A stretch of DNA of 64,000 bases from Herbaspirillum sp. AP02 (GCF_015767275.1 NZ_JADWMY010000001.1:310001-374000), one strand, 5' to 3'; shown: positions 1-11,700, counted from the first letter of the stretch. The notes: generated by a model from the sequence alone, not told the origin. Numbers and translations are program-made.

Positions 1-507
1 CAGGCGCGGTGCCGTGAACAGGGCGCGAGCGATGGCCACGCGCTGGCGCTCCCCACCTGACAAGGCCGATGGCATGGCCTGCAGCAGCGAACCGATGCCC
101 AGCAGCTCAATGATCTTCTGGCGTGGCGTTGTGCCGGGAGCGGCCTTGCTGCGGCGCGCACCATAGTCCAGATTGCGGCTCACCGACAGATGCGGCAACA
201 GGCTGGCCTCCTGGAATACGTATCCCAGCGCGCGTCGATGAGTCGGCAAGAAATACCGGCGCTGCGAGTCCTGCCAGACCTCGCCGTTGACCTCCAGGTA
301 GCCCCGGCTCGGGCGCAGCAGACCGGCCATGCAGCGCAGGAAGGTAGTCTTGCCGCAGCCGGAGGGCCCGCTCAAGGCGCTCACACCCTGCCCCGGCAAT
401 TTCAGATCCAGGTCAAGCTGGAACTCGCCCGCGCCACCATAGCCATAGGCCATCTTCGCGATGATCCCGGGCTGCGCGATGCTGGGCTCAACCTTGGCTG
501 GCTTCAT
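1..507 (-). CDS. modC: Molybdate ABC transporter ATP-binding protein ModC (3' end outside window)
   Basis: ATPase subunit of the molybdate importer; it would supply Mo for FeMo-cofactor. The visible N-terminal ~169 residues contain Walker [10 protein letters not shown], the Q-loop region ([12 protein letters not shown]) and the signature [15 protein letters not shown]. The C-terminal Walker B and any Mop/TOBE domain lie beyond the left edge. The ATG at 507 overlaps the modB stop as ATGA and is preceded by TTAGGAGG, so the two genes are translationally coupled. As the last visible gene of the leftward nif run it is probably expressed together with nifQ and modAB. Confidence 0.93.
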   Translation of the reverse strand, partial: MKPAKVEPSIAQPGIIAKMAYGYGGAGEFQLDLDLKLPGQGVSALSGPSGCGKTTFLRCMAGLLRPSRGYLEVNGEVWQDSQRRYFLPTHRRALGYVFQEASLLPHLSVSRNLDYGARRSKAAPGTTPRQKIIELLGIGSLLQAMPSALSGGERQRVAIARALFTAPRL

Positions 508-1256
508 GTGGTCCTCCTAATGGCATCGCCAGATTGCACCGTAGCTTCCTGCGGTGCGCGGCCGCTCTTCCCTGCCTTGAGCGTGGTCTTACCCGCACGC
601 CCCAGACGCATCATCACCAATAGCACGAGGAAGGAAAACACCAGCATGGCGCCTGCCAGCCGGTGCGCCTGGGCGTATTCGAAGGCTTCCACGTGGTCAT
701 AGATCTGCATCGACAAGACCCGTGTCTTGCCGGGGATATTGCCGCCGATCATCAGCACCACGCCGAACTCCCCTACGGTATGGGCAAAACCAAGCACCGC
801 CGCCGTCAGGAAGCCCGGCCCGGCCAAGGGCACGGCCACGGTAAAGAAGGCATCCAGCGGCGAGGCACGCAAGGTCGCCGCCACTTCCATGGGCCGTTCA
901 CCGATGGCCTCGAAGGCGTTTTGCAAGGGCTGGACCACGAAGGGCATCGAATACAGCAACGAGGCCAGCACCAGTCCGCCAAAACTGAAGGGCAGCAAGC
1001 CCAGCCCCCATGCCTGGGTGAGCTGGCCCACCGGCCCTTGCGGCCCCATGAGCACCAACAGATAGAAGCCCAGCACGGCCGGCGGCAATACCAGGGGCAA
1101 GGCCACTACCGCGGCCACCCAATGGCGCCAGCCCGAGCGCGTGCGCGCCAGCCACCAGGCCAGCGGAGTACCCAGCAACAGCAGCAGCACCGTGACGATG
1201 CTGGCCAGGCTCAGCGTCAGGCGCACCGCGCTCCAGTCTTCGGCCGTCAATCCCAT
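504..1256 (-). CDS. modB: Molybdate ABC transporter permease ModB
   Basis: A 250-residue inner-membrane permease with about five to six hydrophobic segments. The BPD-type EAA loop is visible around residues 115-135 ([19 protein letters not shown]). Length and position between modA and modC fit ModB, which forms the membrane channel for molybdate (ModA2-type binding protein, ModB dimer, ModC dimer). It starts 7 bp after the modA stop and ends in an ATGA overlap with modC. Confidence 0.93.
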   Translation of the reverse strand: MGLTAEDWSAVRLTLSLASIVTVLLLLLGTPLAWWLARTRSGWRHWVAAVVALPLVLPPAVLGFYLLVLMGPQGPVGQLTQAWGLGLLPFSFGGLVLASLLYSMPFVVQPLQNAFEAIGERPMEVAATLRASPLDAFFTVAVPLAGPGFLTAAVLGFAHTVGEFGVVLMIGGNIPGKTRVLSMQIYDHVEAFEYAQAHRLAGAMLVFSFLVLLVMMRLGRAGKTTLKAGKSGRAPQEATVQSGDAIRRTT

Positions 1257-1263
1257 GGCCGGC

Positions 1264-2067
<804 letters not shown>

Positions 2068-2667
2068 TCAGTTCAAGCCGAGCAATGGATTGGCGTCTTC
2101 CGGACCGAAACACTTGAGGTAATCGGAACAATTGCCGCAGCTAGGGGCCTGGCACAGCACCAGCCCTTCGCGTTCGCACAATTGCCGATAGAAGAACTTC
2201 TTCCATTTCATGTCGCTGACGTTGCGCTCGGCCAGCACGGAAAAGTAATGCCCGATCAGCCGCGACAAGGCCGTCCGGTTGGGCAAGCCCATGTCTTGCC
2301 AGAGATGGTTGGAACCCATGCAGGCCGTGGCGATGGCGTGGGCCAGCCAGGTACTTTCCTGGTCGTCGCAGGTGCGGCAATCCATCAGCATGGCCAGCAG
2401 GTCATCGAATTCGTCGATCGGCGGCGGCGCACAGGCTTCACCGGACAATGCACCGGGGGAGCCATACAGAGGCGCCGTCAACTCCGGAAAATAGCGTTCA
2501 CGCAAGGCCGTCAGGGAGTCGGCATCGAGTGCGGCGATGGGCACGTCATAGGGGGCCGGACGGTGACCAGCCAGTGCGATCAAGCCGGCAAAGGCCAGCG
2601 TCACCACATGGTCCGGGTCGCGCGCTGCTTCCATCAATTCCACATAACCTGCCTGGCTGTAGCTCAT
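2068..2667 (-). CDS. nifQ: NifQ, molybdenum donor for FeMo-co synthesis
   Basis: A 199-residue Fe-S molybdoprotein that delivers Mo to NifEN/NifH during FeMo-cofactor assembly. The family Cys motif is intact at C172-x4-C177-x2-C180-x5-C186. I chose the ATG at 2667 (MSYSQAG) because AGGAGG lies at the right spacing; the reading frame runs further upstream to 2799 but would overlap the ferredoxin gene. Placement directly before modABC links Mo uptake to Mo processing. Confidence 0.93.
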   Translation of the reverse strand: MSYSQAGYVELMEAARDPDHVVTLAFAGLIALAGHRPAPYDVPIAALDADSLTALRERYFPELTAPLYGSPGALSGEACAPPPIDEFDDLLAMLMDCRTCDDQESTWLAHAIATACMGSNHLWQDMGLPNRTALSRLIGHYFSVLAERNVSDMKWKKFFYRQLCEREGLVLCQAPSCGNCSDYLKCFGPEDANPLLGLN

Positions 2668-2726
2668 TTTGGGGCCTCCTGGGTCGATGTCAGAGAATGA
2701 ACAAAGCTTCAACTGAAAATGGACGA

Positions 2727-3032
2727 TCAGACCTGCGCGCTCCCATGGGTGTAGCACTTCTTGGGGCAAATCCGTGAGCAGGCTTCGCAACCGATGCAAT
2801 TGTCGCGGTTGGCGATGGTCATGATCTTTCTTTCGTACTCCTCATCCTCGTCATCATCAGGATCGACCGCGATGCGCTGGCCCTCGTCATTGATACCGAC
2901 CAGGGCCAGCACGTCGCGGCCGCATACCTTGAAGCAACGGCCGCAGCCGATGCATTTGTCTTCATTGATCTGGCCGACGAACTGTGGCGTCCAGTCGGCA
3001 CCGCCGGGAAGCTTGACCGTGAATGTCGTCAT
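2727..3032 (-). CDS. fdxB: Nif-specific ferredoxin III, 2[4Fe-4S], FdxB type
   Basis: A 101-residue bacterial-type ferredoxin. Two clusters are predicted from C27-x2-C30-x2-C33-x3-C37 and C79-x2-C82-x2-C85-x3-C89, with an acidic insert ([11 protein letters not shown]) between them. An extra C93 follows. The layout matches the nif-specific ferredoxin III family seen after nifX. It probably acts as an electron carrier for cofactor assembly or nitrogenase. Its ATG overlaps the stop of the preceding small gene (ATGA at 3029-3032). Confidence 0.88.
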   Translation of the reverse strand: MTTFTVKLPGGADWTPQFVGQINEDKCIGCGRCFKVCGRDVLALVGINDEGQRIAVDPDDDEDEEYERKIMTIANRDNCIGCEACSRICPKKCYTHGSAQV

Positions 3033-3235
3033 GGCTGTCTTTCGTTCTCATCCTCAAGTGCGCGCCGTGCCTCGGCCAGGGCGGCATGGGCGTCATAGGC
3101 CTTCTGCGCGACCTCCAGGATCTTTTCCCAGCCGGTCGGCAAATCCTCGGACAGATCGTGCAAATCCATCTTCAAGGCCGTGGCCTGCTGGTTGAGCTTC
3201 TTGACTTGCGCCTTGAGCGCTTCCCTGTCCTGCAT
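3029..3235 (-). CDS. Small helical nif-associated protein, DUF683/CCE_0567 type
   Basis: A 68-residue, charged, mostly helical protein ([17 protein letters not shown]...). Size, composition and position between a DUF269 gene and a nif ferredoxin fit the CCE_0567-like metalloprotein family, whose role in nitrogen fixation is unknown. It starts behind a good RBS (AAGGAGAACGG). The stop overlaps fdxB. Confidence 0.75.
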   Translation of the reverse strand: MQDREALKAQVKKLNQQATALKMDLHDLSEDLPTGWEKILEVAQKAYDAHAALAEARRALEDENERQP

Positions 3236-3261
3236 GTCCGTTCTCCTTGTGGCCAGTGCCC

Positions 3262-3732
3262 TCAGCCGTAATTGACCACTTCGGGGAACCGCCGGATCAT
3301 CTCGACCCCGGCCGCCACGATCTTGCCGCCCTCCTCGGCCAGCTTGTCCACGCTCTCGAAGCCGAAGCGATGCATATCCCGCAAGTGCTTGTTGACCACC
3401 ACCAGGCGCCCGGCCATGAGCACCATGCGTCCAAAGCCCTCATGCGACATCTTCATCATGGGCGTGGCGATGCTGCCGGTCTGGCGCTCGATGGCCAGAC
3501 CCACGGCGTTGTAGAACAATTCCAGGCGCCACAGGGTTTCAGGATCGGGGTCGCCGATGATGGGAATCTCGCGGCGCTGCTCGCGCGTGATGATGTAGGG
3601 CGCCAGCAGGTCTGCGTTGCTCTTGCCGTCCCAGGCGCCATGGGTATCCTGCGCGCGCCATTGCTTGATGAGCTCCTGCACGAACGGGCTGTCGATGGCG
3701 ACCGGGGCCTCTTGAGTGGCGATGGCAGTCAT
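3262..3732 (-). CDS. NifX-associated nitrogen fixation protein, DUF269
   Basis: A 156-residue soluble protein. The central segment ([25 protein letters not shown]) and the later [13 protein letters not shown] are characteristic of the DUF269 family, which almost always follows nifX. No biochemical role is established. It begins 3 bp after the nifX stop and so belongs to the same transcript. Confidence 0.88.
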   Translation of the reverse strand: MTAIATQEAPVAIDSPFVQELIKQWRAQDTHGAWDGKSNADLLAPYIITREQRREIPIIGDPDPETLWRLELFYNAVGLAIERQTGSIATPMMKMSHEGFGRMVLMAGRLVVVNKHLRDMHRFGFESVDKLAEEGGKIVAAGVEMIRRFPEVVNYG

Positions 3733-3735
3733 GGT

Positions 3736-4137
3736 TCACACTTCCTCTTCAAAATTGATATCGCGTTCCTGGCCCTTTTGCATGGCCTTGCGCAGCCATG
3801 GTGCCGGTGTACCCTTGAGCACTTCCTGCAGCTTGTCGAGGATGTCCAGGATAGGTTCGGCCTGCGCCACCTTGACCGGGTGGATGCGGTTGGCCACCAC
3901 CCGTGCGGCGCCCGAGCCGCCGATGGCGGCCACGTACAGGATGGCGCAATCCTTGATGGCCTCGATCTTGGGGGCCAGCTTGTCTTCGTCGCCGTCCTCC
4001 TTGAGATCGCCGTCGAAGCTGTGCGTCTGCACGAAACTGTAGCCATTGGGCCAGACCTCGAACACCGCCAGGTTCTTGGCCCAGCCGAAATGCGCATCCA
4101 CGCGCTGCAGATCTTGGGTTGCAAATGCCACTTTCAT
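3736..4137 (-). CDS. nifX: NifX, NifB-co/FeMo-co precursor carrier
   Basis: A 133-residue single-domain protein of the NifX/NafY/NifB-C-terminal family, which shuttles NifB-co and the VK-cluster between NifB and NifEN. The fold signature is visible in VAFATQDLQRVDAHFGWA at the N terminus and in ILYVAAIGGSGAARVV. The ATG overlaps the nifN stop (4134-4137). The same domain occurs at the C terminus of NifB in this window. Confidence 0.93.
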   Translation of the reverse strand: MKVAFATQDLQRVDAHFGWAKNLAVFEVWPNGYSFVQTHSFDGDLKEDGDEDKLAPKIEAIKDCAILYVAAIGGSGAARVVANRIHPVKVAQAEPILDILDKLQEVLKGTPAPWLRKAMQKGQERDINFEEEV

Positions 4138-5522
4138 GAGCTTTCTCCTTGAACGGACGGGGCCAGCGCCAGGGCATCGCGCGTGCTCTGCGGCAGCTGC
4201 CAGTCATCCGGGGTATGTGCATGGCCTTCGGCCAGCAACAGGTTGCCGATCTCGAAAATCAATCCACGTGTACCGCGATAGCCGACCGAAAGACAGTGCC
4301 CGGCCCCCAGACGGTCGAACATGGGCAAGCCGGCACGATGGAAGGGAATATGCAGGCGCTCGGCCGCCTGGCGTCCGTGCGAATGCGTCACCAGCAGACC
4401 GGCGCTGACCCGGCGCGCGCCCTGCTCCAGGTCCTCCAGGTCGCCGATCACCACGCGTTCTGCCGGTACGCCATCGAGCACCGGCGAGGTCGTGGTGGTC
4501 ATGGCACAGCCGATCTCGCAGCCCATCTCGGCCAGCCATGCCGAGAGTGCCAGCAACAGGTCCGGTTCGGCACCGATGGCAACCTTGACCCCGCCGAAGA
4601 AGAAGTGGCCATCCAGCATGGCATCCTGCAACTGGCTTCGCTGACGCCGATAGCGCGCCGGAATCGGCTGGCCCGACACATATTCCAGATAGGCCAGGAA
4701 GCGGTCATTGGCCTGCAGACCGGTCAGCCGGTCGAACACCACATAAGGCACTCCGCTCAACGCCTGCACGGCCTGGGCACTGGCGCGCATCTGTTCGCCG
4801 ATGGCGATGGTGACGATGGAAGCGCCCAGCGCACGCATGTCGGCCAGGGTAGTACCGCCCATCGAGGTCGGACTGAAATTGTCTGGCAGATGGCCATCCA
4901 GCGAACCGGACACATCCGGCAACACGATCGGGTCCAGCCCGAAGGATTGCACGATGTCGCGCAATTCCTCGATATCGGCCGGTGTCAGATGGCACCCTGC
5001 CAGCAGATTGATCTGGTTGGCGCGCGTCTGGATGTCCGGCTCCGGCTCACCCAGCGCGCGGATCAATGCCTCCACGGCCTTGGCCCAGCCATCTTGGAAG
5101 GCGCCCGTGTAGTCAGGCGTGGAGACATAGGCCAGCGCAGTATCGGCGAGATCGGGATGCTTCTGGCGGATCAGTTTGAGATAGGCATTGACGTCATCGC
5201 CCTTGGTTTCGGTCAGCCCGGTGGAACAGATGGCGATCAGGTCCGGCTTGGCGCGCAGGCGGATGTTCAAGACCGCCTTTTCGATGTTCTCCATTCCACC
5301 CAGGATGCTTGATACCTCGTTCATGGCGGTGGTCTGCAAGGGAATCGCTTCGCGGAAATGTCGCGCCAGCAACACCAGCCCGAACGAGGTGCAGCCCTGA
5401 GAACCATGCATGACCGGCATACAGCGGTTCATGCCCAGGAAGGCATAGGTCGCCCCCAGCGGCTGGCTCATCTTGAGCGGGTTGACGGCTGCGGCCTTGG
5501 AGGAAGTCTCGACGGTGGCCAT
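4134..5522 (-). CDS. nifN: NifN, beta subunit of the FeMo-co assembly scaffold
   Basis: A 462-residue homologue of NifK that pairs with NifE as an alpha2beta2 scaffold on which FeMo-co is finished. PLGATYAFLGMNRCMPVMHGSQGCTSF near residues 20-50 corresponds to the P-cluster region of NifK, with the cysteines partly kept. The start lies 4 bp after nifE. Length is usual for the family. Confidence 0.95.
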   Translation of the reverse strand: MATVETSSKAAAVNPLKMSQPLGATYAFLGMNRCMPVMHGSQGCTSFGLVLLARHFREAIPLQTTAMNEVSSILGGMENIEKAVLNIRLRAKPDLIAICSTGLTETKGDDVNAYLKLIRQKHPDLADTALAYVSTPDYTGAFQDGWAKAVEALIRALGEPEPDIQTRANQINLLAGCHLTPADIEELRDIVQSFGLDPIVLPDVSGSLDGHLPDNFSPTSMGGTTLADMRALGASIVTIAIGEQMRASAQAVQALSGVPYVVFDRLTGLQANDRFLAYLEYVSGQPIPARYRRQRSQLQDAMLDGHFFFGGVKVAIGAEPDLLLALSAWLAEMGCEIGCAMTTTTSPVLDGVPAERVVIGDLEDLEQGARRVSAGLLVTHSHGRQAAERLHIPFHRAGLPMFDRLGAGHCLSVGYRGTRGLIFEIGNLLLAEGHAHTPDDWQLPQSTRDALALAPSVQGESS

Positions 5523-5526
5523 GTCC

Positions 5527-6906
5527 TTACTCCCAGGGCGCCGGTGCGCGCACCTGCTCCCACACCGGGTTGTACAGGGCGCGGTCGATTTCCGAGACCA
5601 GCGTGATCATGCCCTCGTAGCCGGCATAGGCATGATGGCGCTCCTGGTTGATGTCCAGCCAGGGCATCTTGGCCTTGAGCGCGATGAATTGCGAACGTCC
5701 GCCCGAGAGCATGATGTCGGCGCGCGCCTCTTTCAACATGGCATACATTTCGCGCGGCGTCATGTCGTCGATCATGTGGGCTTCATCCCCCATGATTTCC
5801 TTGATGCGCTCCTTGTCCTCGCGGGTCGATTTCTTCACGCTGGTGCCGACGATTTCGATGCCGACCTCCTGCAAGGCCGCTACCACTGACCAGGACTTCA
5901 CACCGCCGGTAATCAACAGCACACGCTTGCCCGCCAGGCGCGTCTTGTAATGCGCCAGACGACTCCAGGCGCGCGCTTCTTCCACCGCGATCAAGGCTTC
6001 GGTGCGGTCCGTCAACTCGGCTGGTGCACCCTGCTGCACCAGCAGGCGCGCGATCTGGCGCAACGAATCGGAGACGTCGCCGATCCCATAGAAAGACCCT
6101 TCAAAGAAGGGAATCCCGTAACGTTCCTCCATCTTGCGTGCCACGTTGATCATGGCCTTGGAACACACCATCATTGATGCCCGGGCCCGGTGCGAAGAGG
6201 CAATCTCGCGATAGCGGCCATCGCCGCTGATGCAGGAAAGCACCCGTACGCCCATGGCATCGAGCAAGGGCGTGATCTGCCACAACTCGCCGGACAGGTT
6301 GTATTCGCCGATGATGTTGATGTCGTAGGGCGTGGTGAATTCCGGTTCGACCGTCCCGATCACGTAATCGAGCAAGGCTTCACCGGCCAGCTTGTTGCCC
6401 AGGTTCTTGACCCCGGCAAAGCCGGGCGAATTGACCGGAATCACCGGCTTGCCGAACTTGGCGCTGGCGGCCTTGCAGACGGCCTCGATATCGTCGCCCG
6501 TCAGCGCAGTGACGCAGGTCTGGTAGACGAATACCGCTGGCGGATCATATTTTTCGATGATTTCCTTGACCGCCTTGTAGAGCCGCTTTTCGCCACCGTA
6601 GATGACGTCGATCTCATTGATGTCGGTGGTAAAGCCGGTGCGATAGGTCTGGACACCGGACGAAGCCGCATGGCGGTTATCCCAGGAATTGCCTTCGCAG
6701 GCGATGGGGCCATGCACCAGGTGGGCCACGTCCACGATCGGTTGCAAGGCGATCTTGGCGCCATCAAAGGCGCAGCCGCCGGCTGCCGCGCCCGGCGCCA
6801 GCTGCTTGCTGCAGCCGGCCTTGCGTTGCTTCTCCGTTTTGGCCTGGTTCTTGTCGCAGGCCGGTTCTTCGAAGACTTCCTGGATCTTCAGCTTCAACGC
6901 CGTCAT
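5527..6906 (-). CDS. nifE: NifE, alpha subunit of the FeMo-co assembly scaffold
   Basis: A 459-residue NifD homologue. Cysteine-containing segments include KAGCSKQLAPGAAAGGC near the N terminus, HGPIACEGNSW, and VYQTCVTALTGDDI. A good RBS (GGAGAGCGATC) precedes the ATG. The 100-bp gap to nifK carries a 9-bp inverted repeat, which may set the lower abundance of nifEN compared with nifHDK messages. Confidence 0.95.
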   Translation of the reverse strand: MTALKLKIQEVFEEPACDKNQAKTEKQRKAGCSKQLAPGAAAGGCAFDGAKIALQPIVDVAHLVHGPIACEGNSWDNRHAASSGVQTYRTGFTTDINEIDVIYGGEKRLYKAVKEIIEKYDPPAVFVYQTCVTALTGDDIEAVCKAASAKFGKPVIPVNSPGFAGVKNLGNKLAGEALLDYVIGTVEPEFTTPYDINIIGEYNLSGELWQITPLLDAMGVRVLSCISGDGRYREIASSHRARASMMVCSKAMINVARKMEERYGIPFFEGSFYGIGDVSDSLRQIARLLVQQGAPAELTDRTEALIAVEEARAWSRLAHYKTRLAGKRVLLITGGVKSWSVVAALQEVGIEIVGTSVKKSTREDKERIKEIMGDEAHMIDDMTPREMYAMLKEARADIMLSGGRSQFIALKAKMPWLDINQERHHAYAGYEGMITLVSEIDRALYNPVWEQVRAPAPWE

Positions 6907-6963
6907 GATCGCTCTCCATGCTTAGCTGGGTTGCTGCCGGGGCACTACGCATCCAGTCGCGCA

Positions 6964-6994
6964 TCCCGCCAGGCAGCACTTCTGACTGGCGGGA
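6964..6994 (-). repeat. nifK-nifE intergenic hairpin
   Basis: A perfect 9-bp inverted repeat, TCCCGCCAG (6964-6972) and CTGGCGGGA (6986-6994), with a 13-nt loop. It follows nifK directly. No T-run follows, so an RNA-stabilising or processing hairpin is more likely than a strong terminator. Confidence 0.6.
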
Positions 6995-7006
6995 CGTCCA
7001 GCGCGC

Positions 7007-8566
7007 TCAGCGGATGATGTCGTAGGAATAATCGGTCTCGCCGGCCACCACCGTATTGGCATCCAGGGCTTCGAAGTATTCGTCGAGGATCATCACCAGC
7101 ACGCGCATCGCACCGGCATAACCCCAGATGGGGAAGCGATGGTAGTGATGGCGGTCGAAGACCGGGAACACCAGGCGGATCAGCGGCACGCCGCAATCGC
7201 GTTCCAGGTACTTGCCGTAGGTATTGCCGATCAGGAAGTCCACCGGCTCCGTGAACAGCAGGGAGCGCAGGTGCCACAAGTCGCGCTTGGGATAGACCTT
7301 GCAGTCCTTGCCGAAGGGAGACCCGTCCAGCAGCGCCTGCACCTTGGCCGCCCATTCGGCGTCGCCGTTGGTGGACAGGATGTGGGTCGGCTCGCAGCCC
7401 AGCTCCAGCAGGAACTGGGTCATGCCGATCATCATGTCGGGGTCGCCATACAAGGCAAACTTCTTGCCATGCAAGTGCGCCTGCGAATCGGCGATGGCAT
7501 CGACCAGGCGGCCGCGCTCCAGCTCCAGTTCGGCCGGGATGGGCTGGCCGCTCAGGCGTGACAGCTCCATCAGGAACCGGTCCGTACCGGCCACGCCCAT
7601 CGGATGGTTGAGGGCGACCACTTCCTGGCCCTTCTCCGCGATGTACTTGGCAGTCTTGAGCGTGCTGAACTCCTGGAACACCACGGTGGCCTTGGCGTCG
7701 AGGGCCTCGATCACTTCCTGCTTGGTGGTACCGCCACTGTACATGCGGAACTGGCCGTCGGTCGGGGTATTCCAGACTTCCGAGGGATCACACACGATGG
7801 TGCCATCCACGCCCATCAGCTTGAAGATGCGCTTGACCTCGGGCAGGTTGCCGACCACGAAGCCATCGAAACCGCCGATGAAGTTGATGCGATCGTTGGG
7901 TTTTCTTTCCAGCGCCGGCACGGTGCCGGCCTTGCCATCCCAGAAGTGGGTCAGGATGCCTTTCAAGGCATTGTCGTAGCCGGTCACGTGGCTGCCGACG
8001 AAGGCCGGGGTATGGGCGAACGGCACGTCATATTCCGCCGGCACGCTGCCTTTGTCCTTGGCATTCTTGATGAAGGAGTCGAGGTCATCACCGATCACCT
8101 CGGCCATGCAGGTGGTGGAGACGGCGATCATCTCCGGCTTGTACAGGCTCAGGGCATTGGCCAGGCCGTCGATCATGTTGTTGAGACCACCGAAGACGGC
8201 GGCGTCTTCGGTCATCGACGACGATACGCAGGAAGTCGGTTCCTTGAAGTGACGCGAAAAGTGCGAACGGTAATACGCCACGCAGCCCTGCGATCCATGC
8301 ACAAACGGCAGCGTGTTCTGGAAGCCGACGGCGGCATACACCGCACCCAGCGGCTGGCAAGCCTTGGCCGGATTGATGGTCAGCGCCTCGCGGGCGAAGT
8401 TCTTTTGCTGATATTCCTTGGTCTTGGTCCATTCGGCCACGTCCTGAACCTTGTCCAGCGGAACGGCGAACTCGAACTCGTCTTTCTTGCGGGCGAGCAG
8501 TTCGCGGTATTCCGGCTGACGGAACAGATTCTCGTGGTCCAGAACGCTATCGGCGTTTTGCGGCAT
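7007..8566 (-). CDS. nifK: Nitrogenase MoFe protein beta chain NifK
   Basis: A 519-residue beta subunit of dinitrogenase. The P-cluster cysteine ligands are in place at C70 (KACQPLG), C95 ([14 protein letters not shown]) and C153 ([13 protein letters not shown]). Length equals that of other group I MoFe beta chains. With NifD it forms the alpha2beta2 protein that reduces N2. Confidence 0.97.
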   Translation of the reverse strand: MPQNADSVLDHENLFRQPEYRELLARKKDEFEFAVPLDKVQDVAEWTKTKEYQQKNFAREALTINPAKACQPLGAVYAAVGFQNTLPFVHGSQGCVAYYRSHFSRHFKEPTSCVSSSMTEDAAVFGGLNNMIDGLANALSLYKPEMIAVSTTCMAEVIGDDLDSFIKNAKDKGSVPAEYDVPFAHTPAFVGSHVTGYDNALKGILTHFWDGKAGTVPALERKPNDRINFIGGFDGFVVGNLPEVKRIFKLMGVDGTIVCDPSEVWNTPTDGQFRMYSGGTTKQEVIEALDAKATVVFQEFSTLKTAKYIAEKGQEVVALNHPMGVAGTDRFLMELSRLSGQPIPAELELERGRLVDAIADSQAHLHGKKFALYGDPDMMIGMTQFLLELGCEPTHILSTNGDAEWAAKVQALLDGSPFGKDCKVYPKRDLWHLRSLLFTEPVDFLIGNTYGKYLERDCGVPLIRLVFPVFDRHHYHRFPIWGYAGAMRVLVMILDEYFEALDANTVVAGETDYSYDIIR

Positions 8567-8613
8567 GATGATACCCCTTCAATTCAACTGATCAAATGAT
8601 CCAGGCTCGGGTC

Positions 8614-8653
8614 GGATGGACGACAGGCGGCGGACACAGTGCTGCGTCCATCC
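8614..8653 (-). repeat. nifD-nifK intergenic hairpin
   Basis: A 9-bp inverted repeat, GGATGGACG (8614-8622) and CGTCCATCC (8645-8653), sits in the 106-bp gap between nifD and nifK. It is one of three hairpins placed at successive nif structural gene junctions. Confidence 0.55.
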
Positions 8654-8672
8654 ATCTCCGAATCGATTCGGC

Positions 8673-10127
8673 TCAAGCCTTCCACGGCGCCTTGGCCATG
8701 CTCCACACCGGGCTATTGATGGCCATGTCCATGTCGCGGGCGAAGATGGCGAAGCCGTCATAGCCGTGATACGGGCCCGAGTAATCCCAGGAGTGCATCT
8801 GGCGGAACGGCACGCCCATCTTCTGGAAGACGTATTTCTCCTTGATCCCGGAGCCGACCAGATCGGGCTCGATCTTCTCGACGAACTTCTCGAATTCATA
8901 GCCGGTCACGTCGTCGTAGATCAGCGTGCCGTCTTCCACATAGTGGGTGGTGCGCTGGTAGTCGTCGTTGTGGCCGAATTCATAACCGGTGCCCACCACC
9001 TTCATGCCCAGGTCGCCATAGGCATCGATCACGTGACGCGGACGCAGGCCACCGACGAACAGCATCACGGTCTTGCCTTCCAGGCGCGGACGGTACTTGG
9101 CGATCACGGCATCGGTGAGGGCCTTGTACTTGGCGATGACGCGCTCGGCGCCTTCCTTGATCTTGTCGTCGAAGTGACTGGCAATCTGGCGCAGCGATGT
9201 CTCGATCTGACTGGGGCCGAAGAAGTTGTACTCGACCCAGGGAATGCCGAATTTCTCTTCCATATGGCGCGAGATGTAGTTCATCGAGCGATAGCAGTGC
9301 AGCACGTTGAGCTTGGCCTTGGGCGTGTTTTCCATTTCAGCGAGGGTGCCGTCGCCGGACCACTGGGCGATCACGCGCAGACCGATTTCCTCCAGCAGGA
9401 TGCGCGAGGACCAGGCATCGCCGCCGATGTTGTAGTCACCGATGATGGCCACGTCATACGGAGTGGCCACGAATTGGTTCTTCTCCGGGTCCATCTTGTC
9501 CAGCACCCATTCCTTGATGGCGTCGTTGGCCACGTGGTGGCCCAGTGACTGCGACACCCCACGGAAGCCTTCGCAGCGCACCGGCACGATGGTATGGCCG
9601 TCATATTGCTTGGACTTCTTCTTGGACACCGCTTCGATGTCGTCACCGATCAGGCCGATCGGGCATTCGGACTGCACCGAAATTCCCTTGTTGAGCGGGA
9701 ACAGTTCCTGGATCTCGTCGACGATCTTTTCCAGCTTCTTGTCACCGCCGAAGACGATGTCCTTTTCCTGGAAATCGGACGTGAACTGCATGGTCACGAA
9801 ACTATCGATACCGGTCTTGCCGATGTAATAGTTGCGGCGCGAGCCCCAGGAGTACTGGCCACAGCCGACCGGACCATGGCTGATGTGGATCATGTCCTTG
9901 ATCGGTCCCCAGACCACGCCCTTGGAACCGGCATAGGCGCAGCCGCGAATGGTCATCACGCCGGGGATCGACTTGATGTTGGATTTGACGTTGCAATCCG
10001 ACTTGCCCTCTTCCTGGGTGGTCAGATGCTTGGCGCGACGCTTGGCGGTCTTGTCCGGATAGGCCTTGAGGACCTCATTGATCAATTCCGTATTGCGTGC
10101 CGTGGTTTCTTCAACTGTGAGGCTCAT
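8673..10127 (-). CDS. nifD: Nitrogenase MoFe protein alpha chain NifD
   Basis: A 484-residue alpha subunit of dinitrogenase. Counting from MSLTVEE, P-cluster ligands are C63, C89 and C155, and FeMo-co ligands are C278 (VLHCYRS) and H445 ([15 protein letters not shown]). The start at 10127 is preceded by GGAGGGCCC; the frame stays open to an in-frame start codon at 10160 but that start lacks an RBS. Expected length for the family. Confidence 0.97.
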   Translation of the reverse strand: MSLTVEETTARNTELINEVLKAYPDKTAKRRAKHLTTQEEGKSDCNVKSNIKSIPGVMTIRGCAYAGSKGVVWGPIKDMIHISHGPVGCGQYSWGSRRNYYIGKTGIDSFVTMQFTSDFQEKDIVFGGDKKLEKIVDEIQELFPLNKGISVQSECPIGLIGDDIEAVSKKKSKQYDGHTIVPVRCEGFRGVSQSLGHHVANDAIKEWVLDKMDPEKNQFVATPYDVAIIGDYNIGGDAWSSRILLEEIGLRVIAQWSGDGTLAEMENTPKAKLNVLHCYRSMNYISRHMEEKFGIPWVEYNFFGPSQIETSLRQIASHFDDKIKEGAERVIAKYKALTDAVIAKYRPRLEGKTVMLFVGGLRPRHVIDAYGDLGMKVVGTGYEFGHNDDYQRTTHYVEDGTLIYDDVTGYEFEKFVEKIEPDLVGSGIKEKYVFQKMGVPFRQMHSWDYSGPYHGYDGFAIFARDMDMAINSPVWSMAKAPWKA

Positions 10128-10212
10128 GGGCCCTCCGATAAAATTAGTCGCGGGAGACATACCCGGTCGTATGCCAGTCCGGTCAACAAACCTGCGCTAC
10201 CCTTTTTCTTGC

Positions 10213-10262
10213 GGTCCTGGCCGCCTTCGCTTCGAAAAACAGAAGCTGGAGCGACCAGGACC
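10213..10262 (-). repeat. nifH-nifD intergenic hairpin
   Basis: A long stem: GGTCCTGG (10213-10220) pairs with CCAGGACC (10255-10262), extended inward by CGC/GCG after one mismatch. The inner loop contains a second short stem (GCTTC/GAAGC). It lies just after nifH. Such hairpins are known to stabilise the nifH 3' end and give excess NifH over NifDK; that role here is inferred. Confidence 0.65.
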
Positions 10263-10294
10263 TTGCAGCATCAACAGCAGGCAGAAGATGATGT

Positions 10295-11182
<888 letters not shown>

Positions 11183-11342
11183 CTAGAAATAAGCGGTGTA
11201 GCTCTGGTGTAAGAAATTACGATGTCGTTCAAAGCAGTTTTGTCATCACACTTGCAGCCGTTGGGGCGCCGCTTCGAAACTTTTATTGGTCTTCGTCTCA
11301 AGTCACGCATTCGGCAAGTCATCGTCGGTGCACACCCCTCTC

Positions 11343-11358
11343 TGCAAATGCCGTGCCA
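11343..11358 (-). promoter_or_regulatory. nifH sigma-54 promoter (-24/-12)
   Basis: On the minus strand the sequence reads TGGCACGGCATTTGCA, a perfect match to TGGCAC-N5-TTGCA. Transcription would begin near 11331, about 160 nt upstream of the nifH ATG. NifA sites and an IHF site lie upstream in the normal order. Confidence 0.92.
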
Positions 11359-11375
11359 CCATCAGAAAATGATCT

Positions 11376-11388
11376 CAAGTCATTGATT
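11376..11388 (-). promoter_or_regulatory. IHF-binding site between NifA sites and nifH promoter
   Basis: The minus strand reads AATCAATGACTTG, an exact fit to the IHF consensus WATCAANNNNTTR. It lies between the -24 element (11358) and the NifA sites (11440 and 11470), where a DNA bend would bring NifA to sigma-54 RNA polymerase. Confidence 0.75.
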
Positions 11389-11439
11389 TAATTGATGAAA
11401 ACGGTATTTTTCGCAAGCTCTTAATCCACTTGTTTCTGG

Positions 11440-11455
11440 TGTTGCAAACCGCACA
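11440..11455. promoter_or_regulatory. NifA upstream activator site 1 (nifH)
   Basis: TGT-TGCAAACCGC-ACA matches TGT-N10-ACA exactly. It is 82 bp upstream of the nifH -24 element. Confidence 0.78.
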
Positions 11456-11469
11456 AACGGCACCCAGTC

Positions 11470-11485
11470 TGTCGGGAACGATACA
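11470..11485. promoter_or_regulatory. NifA upstream activator site 2 (nifH / divergent operon)
   Basis: TGT-CGGGAACGAT-ACA matches TGT-N10-ACA. It is 112 bp from the nifH -24 element and about 125 bp from the divergent -24/-12 element at 11610, so it could activate both directions. Confidence 0.78.
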
Positions 11486-11609
11486 AGCCCGCGCACCCAA
11501 CACATACGTGTAGCAAACCACGCCGGCGGTCCCCTGTCGGCCCGCCGACCCGCAGCTACAGGCCTGGTTGCGGCCTGTGGAAAGCAAGGAGGAGCTGCTG
11601 ACTGATAAC

Positions 11610-11625
11610 GGGAACGATGTTTGCT
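11610..11625 (+). promoter_or_regulatory. Candidate sigma-54 promoter for the divergent pseudo-receiver/globin operon
   Basis: GGGAAC-GATGT-TTGCT keeps the invariant GG and GC at the right spacing and a full TTGCT -12 box; the -24 box differs from TGGCAC at two positions. It lies 76 bp upstream of the ATG at 11701 and about 125 bp from the nearer NifA site. Confidence 0.55.
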
Positions 11626-11700
11626 ATCGGGATGAATTGCAGGGCAAAGAAGGCTGCGCCAGGCGGCCCGGTCAGCGATCACTCACGCAAGGAGCAAACC

